This document shows, piece after piece, positions 25,004-37,925 of a stretch of 64,000 nt of DNA; the first letter of the stretch is position 1; every line of letters begins with the position of its first letter. Source of the stretch: Tragulus kanchil (Eukaryota; Chordata; Mammalia; Artiodactyla; Tragulidae); NCBI GenBank assembly GCA_022376925.1, contig JAIOJX010000002.1, forward strand, positions 63,140,001 to 63,204,000. Reading direction: 5' to 3'. Made by a program: the position numbers and the translations under genes. The notes under the pieces are model-generated. The model made no database searches, was not told the DNA's origin, and saw nothing but the letters and a program-made list of their open reading frames with translations.

Positions 25004-25405
25004 TTAAAAAATTCACTATCGTAAAGAAGATGTACTTGCATAGTTAATTTTCTTTTTAATGCACCACATGTGATCATTTGAAACGCCAAGCCAGAGTCTG
25101 TCTTCCTGTTTGAAGAAAGGGTTCTTTTCATTTCAACAAATCTTTATTTAAATAAGCCTTTTTGAAAAGGATCTTTGGCATATCTTCTATTTGGGAAGTT
25201 CAATCGGGGTAAAGTGAGATAAAGAAGCTGCATTATAAGAAATATTATAAAAGTAAAGACCACTCAGCACCCATCCATCCTCCCAAAAATGGAAGCAGAC
25301 TTATATGAAGAGTAAAACTAACTGGAATTTCCCTTAAACTTTCTAAATTTCAGAAAGTTTACTTGCTTTGTAGTTTTAGTGATGGAATATATATACACAT
25401 GTGTG

Positions 25406-25406
<1 letters not shown>

Positions 25407-25442
<36 letters not shown>
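25407..25442. repeat. (TG)18 microsatellite, duplicate
   Basis: Eighteen TG units, the same as at 24249. Confidence 0.95.
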
Positions 25443-25445
<3 letters not shown>

Positions 25446-25897
25446 TCCCCAATATCAGTGTCTGGGAAAGGGATAAACAGAGAAGTTCTTATTTCCATAA
25501 GGTACAGAAAGAGTAACTTAAAAGGCTCACTTTAAATACATTTTGTGGTTCTTAGGCATTATACCATTGCTGGTTCTTAGGCAGTATACCACGTAATAGC
25601 ATGGTTAATGATTAAGTTAAGCACTGGAAGGCAAATAGTTGACAAAACTCTGTACAGGTTATGTCTATACTTGGTTCTTAGTCTCCCCGTTCTGTTGGTT
25701 ACTGAACAAGACATTTAATGCAAGAAATATAACTTTCCACGTAGGAGGTATGAAAATTAATAAAGGGAAACCTCATAAAAATGGAGTAGGGAATTCCAAA
25801 GAGGGAGCTGGCAAGTACCACTTGACTTCAACACAGAGCCCCACAGGAAGAGATGGACTTTGCATCTCTATCAGGAAGTGACACTACTTAATGCCTC

Positions 25898-26194
25898 TCA
25901 GCAGGAGAAAGAAAGCATTTCTCATCATTTGACAACAGCTCATCAGCCAGTGAAAGGCTAAGAACTCAGCCAATGAAAAGTCACAGTATTTCAAACTTCT
26001 AGTTTCCTCCAATGGACCTTTGGTTTATCACAGCTCCCCCAACTTCCCCTTCTCTATAAAAGAGTTTCCCCTCATTTGTTTTACCAGACTTTCAAGTGGT
26101 TCGCAGAAGTTGCCTGTCCCAAATTGCAGTTCTTTGCTATTATAAACCCAGGCCACAGGTAAAATAACTGGCTGTTTCATTGTTTTAGGGTAAC
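25898..26194 (+). mobile_element. Ancient LTR remnant ending shortly before a ZFPM2 exon
   Basis: Same element as at 24740, but with the 3' end intact: GGCTGTTTCATTGTTTTAGG then GTAACA. It ends about 160 bp before the exon at 26357. The 5' boundary is uncertain. Confidence 0.5.
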
Positions 26195-26253
26195 AAAGGG
26201 AAGAGGAGGACAGCTGTTGTCTTGATCCAACACTCCACCCCAGTAAAAACTGA

Positions 26254-26571
<318 letters not shown>

Positions 26572-27017
26572 TGAGTGCAACAGCCCAATACAATAGCTAT
26601 GTAGTGGTGATGGGTATTTATGAGAGAGAAAAAAATAATATCTCTTGACAGGCAACCTGGGAAAGACTTTTTTTTCTCGAGTGCTGTGATTTTATCTTCT
26701 CTCCAACTTTGTGTGTGCATGTGTATGTGTGTGTGTGATCTCTTCTCATGGGAATATAAGTATAACTTAAGTTCATTCCTTTCAGCTTGGACTCCTGAAT
26801 GCCACACAAAAAAATCTGACATTTTAAACTAAGCAACATTCAAAAATGTCTAGCTATAAGAAGCCTATCAGCTTTCATTGATATTCCTATGGTAGACTAA
26901 TTTTGGTATTAAAAGCCTTAAACTATAAGAAAAAGGGTGCAAAATCAAATTGATAATACACTAATGGAGCTGGCAAGTACCACTTACTCAATGCATTTGG
27001 AGCAACAGCTCAAAGAA

Positions 27018-27296
27018 AATTTCTCATCATTTGACAACAGCTCATCAGCCAGTGAAAGGCTAAGAACTCAGCCAATGAAAAGTCACAGTATTTCAAACTT
27101 CTAGTTTCCTCCAATGGACCTTTGGTTTATCACAGCTCCCCCAACTTCCCCTTCTCTATAAAAGAGTTTCCCCTCATTTGTTTTACCAGACTTTCAAGTG
27201 GTTCGCAGAAGTTGCCTGTCCCAAATTGCAGTTCTTTGCTATTATAAACCCAGGCCACAGGTAAAATAACTGGCTGTTTCATTGTTTTAGGGTAAC
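27018..27296 (+). mobile_element. Ancient LTR remnant, third copy
   Basis: Counterpart 1102 bp downstream, again directly before the exon copy at 27459. Confidence 0.5.
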
Positions 27297-27355
27297 AAAG
27301 GGAAGAGGAGGACAGCTGTTGTCTTGATCCAACACTCCACCCCAGTAAAAACTGA

Positions 27356-27673
<318 letters not shown>

Positions 27674-28054
27674 TGAGTGCAACAGCCCAATACAATAGCT
27701 ATGTAGTGGTGATGGGTATTTATGAGAGAGAAAAAAATAATATCTCTTGACAGGCAACCTGGGAAAGACTTTTTTTTCTCGAGTGCTGTGATTTTATCTT
27801 CTCTCCAACTTTGTGTGTGCATGTGTATGTGTGTGTGTGATCTCTTCTCATGGGAATATAAGTATAACTTAAGTTCATTCCTTTCAGCTTGGACTCCTGA
27901 ATGCCACACAAAAAAATCTGACATTTTAAACTAAGCAACATTCAAAAATGTCTAGCTATAAGAAGCCTATCAGCTTTCATTGATATTCCTATGGTAGACT
28001 AATTTTGGTATTAAAAGCCTTAAACTATAAGAAAAAGGGTGCAAAATCAAATTT

Positions 28055-28508
28055 GATTAGATACACTAATGAAGGGGAAATGGAGCCTGGATAAATCAAG
28101 ACATTACTAATACAAAAATAAAAAGAGGAAAATACTTCTTAGAATACTTTATATGGAGAATTTAAAAATATGCCCTGGCAAATTGGTCTTTGTGATTATA
28201 CCTTGTTAAAAGGACTACTGAACTTAGTTTGTATTTCTTGGACACACAAAGTGACACTTTATATGACATAAAATCAGTGATTCAGGGGTGCCAAAATCTC
28301 AGTTGTAGAGTCCACTCTGCTTTTATCTAGATCTGAGAGAAAACATGAATGCCAGTTACATCTTAAGAGGAGAACAGAGCCTGAAGCCAGGAGGCAAGTA
28401 AAATACTGCACTGAGTCAAAAATGTCCTTGAAAACACCTGAGGCTTTGAATGATGTAGAAGAGAAGTCTAGAGATTACAGTCTTCTCTCTCTCTCTCTCT
28501 CTCTCTCT

Positions 28509-28560
<52 letters not shown>

Positions 28561-29220
28561 TTATATATATATATATATATATACACACACATACATATAT
28601 TCAACAATAATTATGTTCTTGCTGTAACCACATCCCCTAGAATAAAGAACTTCTCAGGTGCATCTTGGATTATGCTACATACAACCACTGATTCAGTCAG
28701 TGAGCCCAACCCAAGCCAATATTTTTGGATTTCCTTAGTGGTAAATATAGCTATTTTCTTTTTTTACTGGATCTTTGATTTGGATAGTGAGGAACTTAAT
28801 ATAAGTTGAATTTGAGACCAAATGATCCTGTTACCAGGTAACCTAGGAGTACCGTAGATGATTGTGATGCTTCTGTGTATGACTGTTCATTCTAATTACA
28901 TTAGAGATTATACTCTGTTTGCTTTCTATAGCAAGATAACTGTTAATCCCAAATAAATCAACATGAGGGCATACAGGCTTTATTCTCATTCTTAAATTAG
29001 CCGATCAAAGTCATTCTGCATAAAGAGCCACTTTATTAAATACTGTGGCCCTCTGGAAAATGTAAATGTAACTAACTTGAGTGGGAGGGGCTAAATAATA
29101 AACAGTAGCTGGATGTAATTTCATAACTAAACTATATTTGGAAATCCTGTATTGTACCTGCTATCTTTCCTTCTCATTCACTAGAATTTGGTTCTTAACT
29201 TCCTCCTTATCTCCTTCCAC
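28055..29220. other. Intron with a compound CT/TA microsatellite, otherwise plain
   Basis: Single-copy sequence. Apart from the microsatellite at 28480-28603 I see no feature. Confidence 0.5.
28480..28603. repeat. Compound microsatellite (CT)n-(TA)n-(CA)n
   Basis: About 14 CT units are followed by two long TA tracts separated by ACACACATTTAT. Apparent reading frames through it are meaningless. Confidence 0.95.
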
Positions 29221-30128
29221 AGAATCTCCTGAGCCATCTCCTTCACTGTGGTGGGTTTCTACCACCCACTATGCACTGACAGTTTATAAATCACACATCT
29301 AGCTGTGTCTAGTGAGTTTCAGACCTCTGTTTCTATCTTTACAATGTTCCTCTCTCTTTCTCACAGAAATATCCACTTGCACGTATCTAAGGTGACCCTG
29401 TACCCCAGTGTGCCTGGATTAGTCCCAGTTTGCAATGTTATCTGCCATCCCTCTGATCCATACCCCCGTTTCACTACAAAAGTGCCAAGTTTGTACACTA
29501 TGGTGTCATATTTGGTCACCCAACACATGCCTTAGCCTGAATCTACTACCCATCTGTCCTCTAGTCCCTGTAGAGATGAATGAATCATCACTTAACACAG
29601 AAATGCGAACAAGAAGCCTAGGCACCAAGGACACACCTTACCCTCTGTTCCAGTGATCACCGCTTCCAGTCAGTTCTACTTCCTCAATATAATTCTTCTT
29701 CTCTCTGGTCTCCCTTGCCATTAAGGCATTATGGAAGAGTGTTTACACCAGGGTTTTCTCATCCCAGTTCACTCATTTATACAATCATGGCAAGTTAACG
29801 CAACCTCACATTCTTTACCTATTAATGAACAAGGTTGGAAACACACAGAGAGAGAAATTTTCCATGAATGAATATATGAGAAATACATATCATACATATT
29901 ATAACATGACCTAATAAGTACTATATGGTTATTAGCTACAATTCAAACTGTAACATGGTTACTTAGATAACTTCAATTATCGTAAGTCTTACATCTTCCT
30001 TCCAAAGTCAATACCTCCAAATTCTGTTCCAGGGTTAGCTCATAGCTCATTCTGTCAGCCTATTATTTAAAATGATTCAGTAATTTTCCATATTCACTGA
30101 AATAGAAACCTACACTTAAAATCCTACA

Positions 30129-30208
30129 TGGGAAACTCCCTGGTGGTCAAGTGGTCAGGAGACTTAAGATTCTACATGACATGCAGTGAGGCCAAAAAAA
30201 AAAAAAAA
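30129..30208 (+). repeat. Short CHR-type SINE with internal deletion
   Basis: The head GGGAAACTCCCTGGTGGTCA joins almost directly to GCAGTGAGGCC and a 17-A tail. Confidence 0.7.
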
Positions 30209-31298
30209 AACCTCCAGGCTCTTTGGTAGTCTGTCCCTGCCTTTTGCAGCCTCGTCTCCTCCAGCCCTTTGCCTGAGATTACAGAATTGCCTCCCAGTCC
30301 CTCTCTCAGGCTCCCATGGATGATCCCTTGATTACAAGGATACAATCCCCCTTTTCCACCTGACTAGCTTAATTTCATCCTTCACATCACAGAATCTCCT
30401 GAGCCATCTCCTTCACTGTGGTGGGTTTCTACCACCCACTATGCACTGACAGTTTATAAATCACACATCTAGCTGTGTCTAGTGAGTTTCAGACCTCTGT
30501 TTCTATCTTTACAATGTTCCTCTCTCTTTCTCACAGAAATATCCACTTGCACGTATCTAAGGTGACCCTGTACCCCAGTGTGCCTGGATTAGTCCCAGTT
30601 TGCAATGTTATCTGCCATCCCTCTGATCCATACCCCCGTTTCACTACAAAAGTGCCAAGTTTGTACACTATGGTGTCATATTTGGTCACCCAACACATGC
30701 CTTAGCCTGAATCTACTACCCATCTGTCCTCTAGTCCCTGTAGAGATGAATGAATCATCACTTAACACAGAAATGCGAACAAGAAGCCTAGGCACCAAGG
30801 ACACACCTTACCCTCTGTTCCAGTGATCACCGCTTCCAGTCAGTTCTACTTCCTCAATATAATTCTTCTTCTCTCTGGTCTCCCTTGCCATTAAGGCATT
30901 ATGGAAGAGTGTTTACACCAGGGTTTTCTCATCCCAGTTCACTCATTTATACAATCATGGCAAGTTAACGCAACCTCACATTCTTTACCTATTAATGAAC
31001 AAGGTTGGAAACACACAGAGAGAGAAATTTTCCATGAATGAATATATGAGAAATACATATCATACATATTATAACATGACCTAATAAGTACTATATGGTT
31101 ATTAGCTACAATTCAAACTGTAACATGGTTACTTAGATAACTTCAATTATCGTAAGTCTTACATCTTCCTTCCAAAGTCAATACCTCCAAATTCTGTTCC
31201 AGGGTTAGCTCATAGCTCATTCTGTCAGCCTATTATTTAAAATGATTCAGTAATTTTCCATATTCACTGAAATAGAAACCTACACTTAAAATCCTACA

Positions 31299-31379
31299 TG
31301 GGAAACTCCCTGGTGGTCAAGTGGTCAGGAGACTTAAGATTCTACATGACATGCAGTGAGGCCAAAAAAAAAAAAAAAA
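31299..31379 (+). repeat. Short CHR-type SINE, duplicate of the one at 30129
   Basis: Offset 1170, with a tail of 18 A instead of 17. Confidence 0.7.
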
Positions 31380-31560
31380 AACCTCCAGGCTCTTTGGTAG
31401 TCTGTCCCTGCCTTTTGCAGCCTCGTCTCCTCCAGCCCTTTGCCTGAGATTACAGAATTGCCTCCCAGTCCCTCTCTCAGGCTCCCATGGATGATCCCTT
31501 GATTACAAGGATACAATCCCCTTCTCCACCTGACTAGCTTAATTTCATCCTTCACATCAC

Positions 31561-32136
31561 AGCTAAGGCAGGTCATCATCTTCCCTCTAAAGCCTTCTCT
31601 GACTTCACCCTCCCTCCAGTTCTCTCCACAGCCTAGCGTCTCTTTTTCATACCCAAACACCCCTCAGATACCTCCATCAGAACAGTCATCACATTCTTCT
31701 ATAATGATCTAACCTCCTGTTAACCAGCCACAAGAGACCTAAGCTCCTTAACAACAGCTGTTGGGCCTCTTGTTTTGTTTTACACCCAACTCAGCATAGA
31801 CCTGGCCCTTAGGAGGCACTCTTTAATTAATTGATTAAATGAACAAATGATGTCAGGAGTGCACATCAAGGCTAACTTTAGCCATTAAATCCTTTACCTT
31901 TTAATCAAGCAGATAAACCAGTTCATACTGCTATTTTATAAATGCCTACTTTTCTAAATCACAAATACAGTATAAACAATTTAGGATCAACCTCTCGTGC
32001 TTTCTGTTGGGAGTTTCCTACAGTACCATTTTCTAAACAGTCTGTGGGAAGGTAAATCGCACTGTGTGTTACATTCCCTTGTGAGCTTAGTCCTATACTG
32101 TGGAACAACATCCAAGACTCACTAGCCACCATGACT
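31561..32136. other. Intron before the finger 1-2 exon, no recognised feature
   Basis: Single-copy; C/T-rich at the start, AT-rich later. Confidence 0.5.
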
Positions 32137-32255
32137 ACCTAACTTTGAATCAGAGAGCAGACTCTGAGAAGAACTGAACCAAGTGCAGCTTTACCCATCG
32201 TCAGCTCTAAGTGGGCAGCAGCTAAGCTAAGGTGTCCCTGTGTTTCTGCCTGCAG

Positions 32256-32480
32256 AGGATATATTCCCTTGCAAGTCCTGTGGTATCTGGTATCGGAGTG
32301 AGCGGAATCTGCAAGCCCACTTGATGTACTATTGCAGTGGGAGGCAAAGAGAAGCTGCACCAGTGTCAGAGGAAAACGAAGACAGTGCTCCTCAGACATC
32401 CAACCTATGCCCCTTCCCACAATGCACCAAGAGCTTTTCAAATGCCCGAGCTCTAGAAATGCACCTGAACTCACACAGTG
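32256..32480 (+). CDS. ZFPM2: ZFPM2 (FOG2) coding exon with zinc fingers 1 and 2, 225 bp, first copy (probably exon 7)
   Basis: The exon encodes [11 protein letters not shown] and then a C2HC finger at 32270-32335 (Cys-x2-Cys, His, Cys in HLMYYC). An acidic linker follows, then a C2H2 finger at 32408-32476 (CPFPQC to HLNSH). In the FOG family, finger 1 is one of the C2HC fingers that contact the GATA N-finger. The acceptor is CTGCAG at 32250-32255 after a pyrimidine tract, and the donor is GTAAGT at 32481. It enters in phase 1 and its last base G joins GA of the next exon to give Gly-Val-Lys-Met. An identical copy lies 1129 bp downstream. Confidence 0.95.
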
Positions 32481-33171
32481 GTAAGTGATTCTTCTTCTGC
32501 TCCGGGAGACTCTGTTCTTTCTCTACGCACATACATACATATATGTTCATACATACATACATAATGTACCTATATAAGTTCATACATCTCTATCTACCTA
32601 TAAAATCAAAATTAAACTAGCTGTAAAACTAGTTACTATCTTTTGTTATGTACCATCTGTATATTCTATTCAAAGGACTTGAGTCTGAATTCTAACAACT
32701 TAACAATGCTCAGTTTACAGGCCAAAGCACTCTGGGTCTTTTTTTTTTCCAACTAGAACCAAATAGCATCAATTTTAGAAAGAAAGTCTCAATACCCCTT
32801 TTAGACTGTCATCAGTGTTCATTCATTTATATGTCAGGTGATCTTTGAAAACTGACCATGCATTGTTTCCCACACAGCAGGGACTATACAGTAGGTACAT
32901 AAAAATATGTATTTGCTAAATTGAAATAAAGCTTTTACTTTTGAGAGATCTAGTTAGTTAATACACACTTGAGAGAGATATTAATTTTTAAATATGGATC
33001 TTTAAAATGTTCTTGACTTCTAAGATGGTGCATGATAACATCTTAGTTGAGTTTTTGACATAACACCATGTTTAGTGCTGTGCTTCAACCACTTCTGAAG
33101 AAAAATTAGCCTGAATAAACAAGTTTTCTTTTTTTAAATCCTGCCCTTAACAGCAAGGTGGCAGCTATTCC

Positions 33172-33265
33172 CATTTTTTTAAATGAAGTTTTATTGGCAT
33201 ATAGTTGCTTTACAATGTTGTATGTCTACTGTACAGCCAAGTGAATCAGCTATACATATACATAC
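33172..33265 (-). mobile_element. L1 3'-end fragment at a duplication joint
   Basis: TTTTATTGGCATATAGTTGC, TTTACAATGTTGT and GTGAATCAGCTATACATATA are the reversed L1 3' end. The duplication breaks here. The counterpart is at 34302-34394. Confidence 0.7.
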
Positions 33266-33384
33266 ACCTAACTTTGAATCAGAGAGCAGACTCTGAGAAG
33301 AACTGAACCAAGTGCAGCTTTACCCATCGTCAGCTCTAAGTGGGCAGCAGCTAAGCTAAGGTGTCCCTGTGTTTCTGCCTGCAG

Positions 33385-33609
33385 AGGATATATTCCCTTG
33401 CAAGTCCTGTGGTATCTGGTATCGGAGTGAGCGGAATCTGCAAGCCCACTTGATGTACTATTGCAGTGGGAGGCAAAGAGAAGCTGCACCAGTGTCAGAG
33501 GAAAACGAAGACAGTGCTCCTCAGACATCCAACCTATGCCCCTTCCCACAATGCACCAAGAGCTTTTCAAATGCCCGAGCTCTAGAAATGCACCTGAACT
33601 CACACAGTG
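33385..33609 (+). CDS. ZFPM2: Second, identical copy of the ZFPM2 finger 1-2 exon (likely false duplicate)
   Basis: Coding sequence and both splice sites match the exon at 32256-32480. It is part of the duplication 32137-33265 / 33266-34394. The exon is symmetrical (225 bp, phase 1-1), so double inclusion would add a second C2HC and a second C2H2 finger in frame. Intron flanks on both sides are copied with only scattered one-base or homopolymer differences. No known FOG2 protein has this arrangement as far as I know. I treat it as an assembly duplicate, though the sequence alone does not exclude a real recent duplication. Confidence 0.8.
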
Positions 33610-34301
33610 GTAAGTGATTCTTCTTCTGCTCCGGGAGACTCTGTTCTTTCTCTACGCACATACATACATATATGTTCATACATACATACATAATGTACCT
33701 ATATAAGTTCATACATCTCTATCTACCTATAAAATCAAAATTAAACTAGCTGTAAAACTAGTTACTATCTTTTGTTATGTACCATCTGTATATTCTATTC
33801 AAAGGACTTGAGTCTGAATTCTAACAACTTAACAATGCTCAGTTTACAGGCCAAAGCACTCTGGGTCTTTTTTTTTTCCAACTAGAACCAAATAGCATCA
33901 ATTTTAGAAAGAAAGTCTCAATACCCTTTTTAGACTGTCATCAGTGTTCATTCATTTATATGTCAGGTGATCTTTGAAAACTGACCATGCATTGTTTCCC
34001 ACACAGCAGGGACTATACAGTAGGTACATAAAAATATGTATTTGCTAAATTGAAATAAAGCTTTTACTTTTGAGAGATCTAGTTAGTTAATACACACTTG
34101 AGAGAGATATTAATTTTTAAATATGGATCTTTAAAATGTTCTTGACTTCTAAGATGGTGCATGATAACATCTTAGTTGAGTTTTTGACATAACACCATGT
34201 TTAGTGCTGTGCTTCAACCACTTCTGAAGAAAAATTAGCCTGAATAAACAAGTTTTCTTTTTTTAAATCCTGCCCTTAACAGCAAGGTGGCAGCAATTCC
34301 C

Positions 34302-34394
34302 ATTTTTTTAAATGAAGTTTTATTGGCATATAGTTGCTTTACAATGTTGTATGTCTACTGTACAGCAAAGTGAATCAGCTATACATATACATAC
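34302..34394 (-). mobile_element. L1 3'-end fragment, duplicate of the one at 33172
   Basis: Same fragment, followed by unique sequence (CAGCCCCTG). Confidence 0.7.
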
Positions 34395-35392
34395 AGCCCC
34401 TGTTTTTTAGTATTCCCATTTATTTTGGACTTGTATGCCCAATTATTGTCAGTATCATCACATAGTATTCTGATTCCTATATTTTTAAAATAATTGAAGA
34501 TAATCAAATGTACATAATTATATCAACTTTAGACATTTCTTTGAACAAGGTTAAGGTTCCAGTTTTCCAGTATTTGTAATACTAAACTTGTAAGACACCT
34601 CTGGGTGACTCTCTTTGCTGTTTTTGCTTAGGTTGAATAATTAAAAACTAACATATCTGCTCAGTTTAAAAAAAAACTAATTCCAACCTCCATTGCTACA
34701 GTATGGTGCATGCAAGCTTTTGTCTTTGCACCTATAAAAATAGGCAATTTTCTTTCTACTCACTTTCCCTACAAAAGAGCTGTTTTTATGTAGGTGATAA
34801 AGCAGGGGAAGCAGAAATGCATTGGTTGTGTCACATGATGAGTGTAAAGTCATGCACAAAACAAAAACAAAAATAGAGAGAGAGGGATCTTTCCAGCTCA
34901 GTAGAAAAAAATGAGTATTGGAATAGCTACAAGAAAAGGAGACAAATAAAAGAAGTCTTCTTTTATCTCTACAGGACTGGGTGTTGTCTGCCATATTTTT
35001 ATCTTATACATATAAAAGGTATTTCTCATTTTAGTCTACGATGCAGAGAAGAGGAAGCAAGCCTGATTTATAACAAATGACAACAAATGGGACAAGAGTT
35101 GACCTTAGGGAGTAAAAGTATCTGGCTCCCAATTCCAATTCATAGGCAGTGGTCCCCACCACCAAATAATTCCTTCGACATCAACTGGGTCTCCTGCAAT
35201 TCAACTCCACTTAATTCTGACACTACCAAGAGATAGCATTAAATTCCACAGATTAAAGGGTCAGTCCTGCAAGAGTGACCCCCCTCACTCCCATCCAGAC
35301 TTCAGTCTTTGTGTTTCTTACCAATTGGCTGTAAGTCAGAGGTTGCCATGGCAACTCCTTGGTTTGATTGATTATTGTTAGAGTGATTCATG
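34395..35392. other. Single-copy intron, no recognised feature
   Basis: AT-rich. I see no exon, SINE or regulatory motif worth naming. Confidence 0.5.
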
Positions 35393-35600
35393 GGCTTTCC
35401 TGGTGGCTCAGATGATAAAAGAGTCTGCCCAAAGTGCAGGAGACCTGGGTTTAATCCCTGGGTTTGGAAGATCCCCTGGAGAAGGAAATGGCAACCCACT
35501 CCAGTATTCTTGCCTGGAAAATCCCATAGATGGGAGAAGCCTGGCAGGCTACAGTCCATGGGGGTCACAAAGAGTTGGACACAACTGAGCATCTAACACT
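35393..35600 (+). repeat. Bov-tA SINE
   Basis: GGGCTTTCCTGGTGGCTCAG head, central CAACCCACTCCAGTATTCTT and GAGTTGGACACAACTGAGCA end. Confidence 0.92.
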
Positions 35601-37631
35601 GGACTTGAGTGAGTTACAGATGTCAGATAATACATTTATTCACTAGATCACTGATTTATTATAAAAGGGTATAACTCAGGAACAGCCAGATGGATGAGAT
35701 ACACAGGGCTAAGTTTGGGAATGGTCAAGGATTCCTTACATAGGCATGGTTGATTAAATTATTGTCCTTTGGCAATTGTCCCTTCTTCCCAGAAGTGGAA
35801 GGCAGTTCCAACCCCTCTGTTCACAAGGTTGGTTCTTCTGGCACCCAGCCTTCATCCTTAGGTTACCTGAAGGCTTTACTAAAGTCACCTCATTAATATA
35901 ATGAAGACATACTTATCACACTTACCAGAAAAAATTCCAATAGTTTTTAGAAGACGTGAGCAAGGAACCAAGGATATAGACCAAATGCATATGAGAAATA
36001 GATCTTGCTCATCTGACTGACCAAATATATATTTCTTGTAAATCACAATATTGCATTGAGACTTACCATCAGTCAGTGGTGATATTCAAAGTATTTGATA
36101 ACCAACCAGAAATAGACCATGATCAATCAACATGAATGTTGGTCAAAATGAATACATTAATGTACTAATATAGTTAAACATATGAGTAAGTATCAGCTGA
36201 ATATCAGCCCTGAATAGAGATAAACCATGTTAAGCAAAACCAGTGAATAAAATTATAAATGTGTATCAAAGATAAATTAGGAGGTTATTAATTTTAAAAT
36301 TTCTTTGGATTCTGTTGAATAAAGACCTAATTCTGGTGCATTGAGTACACTAAGAGTTATTTAATTTGCACACAAGTTGTCAAAATCAACTCTAATAAAT
36401 GACTGCGTCTTCCTAATGTAGAGCAGTGTTTAGGTAAGAAGGCTATTGGATTAGAATTCATAGAATCTGAGGCTTGGGCATGGCTTGATTGCTGAATTTA
36501 TTAGATTAGATAATTATTTAGCTATATCACCATAATAAGTCCCAATAGATGGGTTTAGGGAAGATCCCTGGAGAAGGAAATGGCAACCCACTCCAGTATT
36601 CTTGCCTGGAAAATCCCATAGATGGGAGAAGCCTGGCAGGCTACAGTCCATGGGGTCACAAAGAGTTGGACACAACTGAGCATCTAACACTGGACTTGAG
36701 TGAGTTACAGATGTCAGATAATACATTTATTCACTAGATCACTGATTTATTATAAAAGGGTATAACTCAGGAACAGCCAGATGGATGAGATACACAGGGC
36801 TAAGTTTGGGAATGGTCAAGGATTCCTTACATAGGCATGGTTGATTAAATTATTGTCCTTTGGCAATTGTCCCTTCTTCCCAGAAGTGGAAGGCAGTTCC
36901 AACCCCTCTGTTCACAAGGTTGGTTCTTCTGGCACCCAGCCTTCATCCTTAGGTTACCTGAAGGCTTTACTAAAGTCACCTCATTAATATAATGAAGACA
37001 TACTTATCACACTTACCAGAAAAAATTCCAATAGTTTTTAGAAGACGTGAGCAAGGAACCATGGATATAGACCAAATGCATATGAGAAATAGATCTTGCT
37101 CATCTGACTGACCAAATATATATTTCTTGTAAATCACAATATTGCATTGAGACTTACCATCAGTCAGTGGTGATATTCAAAGTATTTGATAACCAACCAG
37201 AAATAGACCATGATCAATCAACATGAATGTTGGTCAAAATGAATACATTAATGTACTAATATAGTTAAACATATGAGTAAGTATCAGCTGAATATCAGCC
37301 CTGAATAGAGATAAACCATGTTAAGCAAAACCAGTGAATAAAATTATAAATGTGTATCAAAGATAAATTAGGAGGTTATTAATTTTAAAATTTCTTTGGA
37401 TTCTGTTGAATAAAGACCTAATTCTGGTGCATTGAGTACACTAAGAGTTATTTAATTTGCACACAAGTTGTCAAAATCAACTCTAATAAATGACTGCGTC
37501 TTCCTAATGTAGAGCAGTGTTTAGGTAAGAAGGCTATTGGATTAGAATTCATAGAATCTGAGGCTTGGGCATGGCTTTATTGCTGAATTTATTAGATTAG
37601 ATAATTATTTAGCTATATCACCATAATAAGT
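35473..37631. repeat. Tandem duplication, unit about 1091 bp
   Basis: Copy 1 is 35473 to about 36540 and copy 2 is 36562-37631. Filler 36541-36561 includes GGGTTTAGGGAAGATC, a degraded version of the SINE sequence before copy 1. The first half of the Bov-tA is therefore missing in copy 2. Confidence 0.93.
36562..36691 (+). repeat. Bov-tA SINE, 3' part only (duplicate)
   Basis: It starts mid-element at GATCCCTGGAGAAGG because the duplication unit begins inside the SINE. Confidence 0.9.
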
Positions 37632-37925
37632 TCCTTTAGCCTCCTTGAATTTGTTTTCTGACCTGTAAAATTAAAATAGCAACACCCATCCCATCATAAG
37701 GTGATAATACTCATGAAAGTGCTTTGGAAACTATTAAATGCTATTTATTATTATCACATATGGTGATAGGTATCACAAGAAAGAGGTTAATATCACAAAT
37801 GAGATTCTGTAAGATTTCAGTTCATTTCTGCTGTGTTGAAGACGTGAGGTCATTAGTAACGGTTCGTATCACCAGCAAACCAATATGTGTAGTTCTCAGT
37901 ATTCTGATTTTGTGTGTTTCTCCAG

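Larger units (their letters stand above)
23867..26165. repeat. Tandem duplication, unit 1158 bp, with (TG)18
   Basis: Copy 1 is 23867-25003 and copy 2 is 25025-26165. The filler 25004-25024 contains ATTCACTATCG, as in the sequence before copy 1 at 23843, with other bases lost. A (TG)n tract of 18 units is the same length in both copies. Confidence 0.95.
29221..31560. repeat. Tandem duplication, unit 1170 bp
   Basis: Copy 1 is 29221-30390 and copy 2 is 30391-31560, joined at a shared CACAG. The poly-A run of the truncated SINE inside has 17 versus 18 A. This is the longest unit in the window. Confidence 0.95.
32137..34394. repeat. Tandem duplication, unit 1129 bp, containing the finger 1-2 exon
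   Basis: Copy 1 is 32137-33265 and copy 2 is 33266-34394. The joint falls in an L1 3' fragment (TATACATATACATACA). The coding exon copies are identical and introns differ at a few single bases. Confidence 0.95.

Noticed and set aside
28416..28610. Open frames of Tyr-Ile or Leu-Ser repeats
   Set aside because: Translation of a CT/TA microsatellite.
32139..33603. 111-residue - strand frames opposite the finger 1-2 exons
   Set aside because: Shadow of the coding strand. No similarity or codon signal of their own.
37724..37925. The 67 residues that extend the large open frame upstream of the last exon
   Set aside because: They are intron read-through. A good acceptor (TTTCTCCAG) ends at 37925 and family similarity begins right after it.
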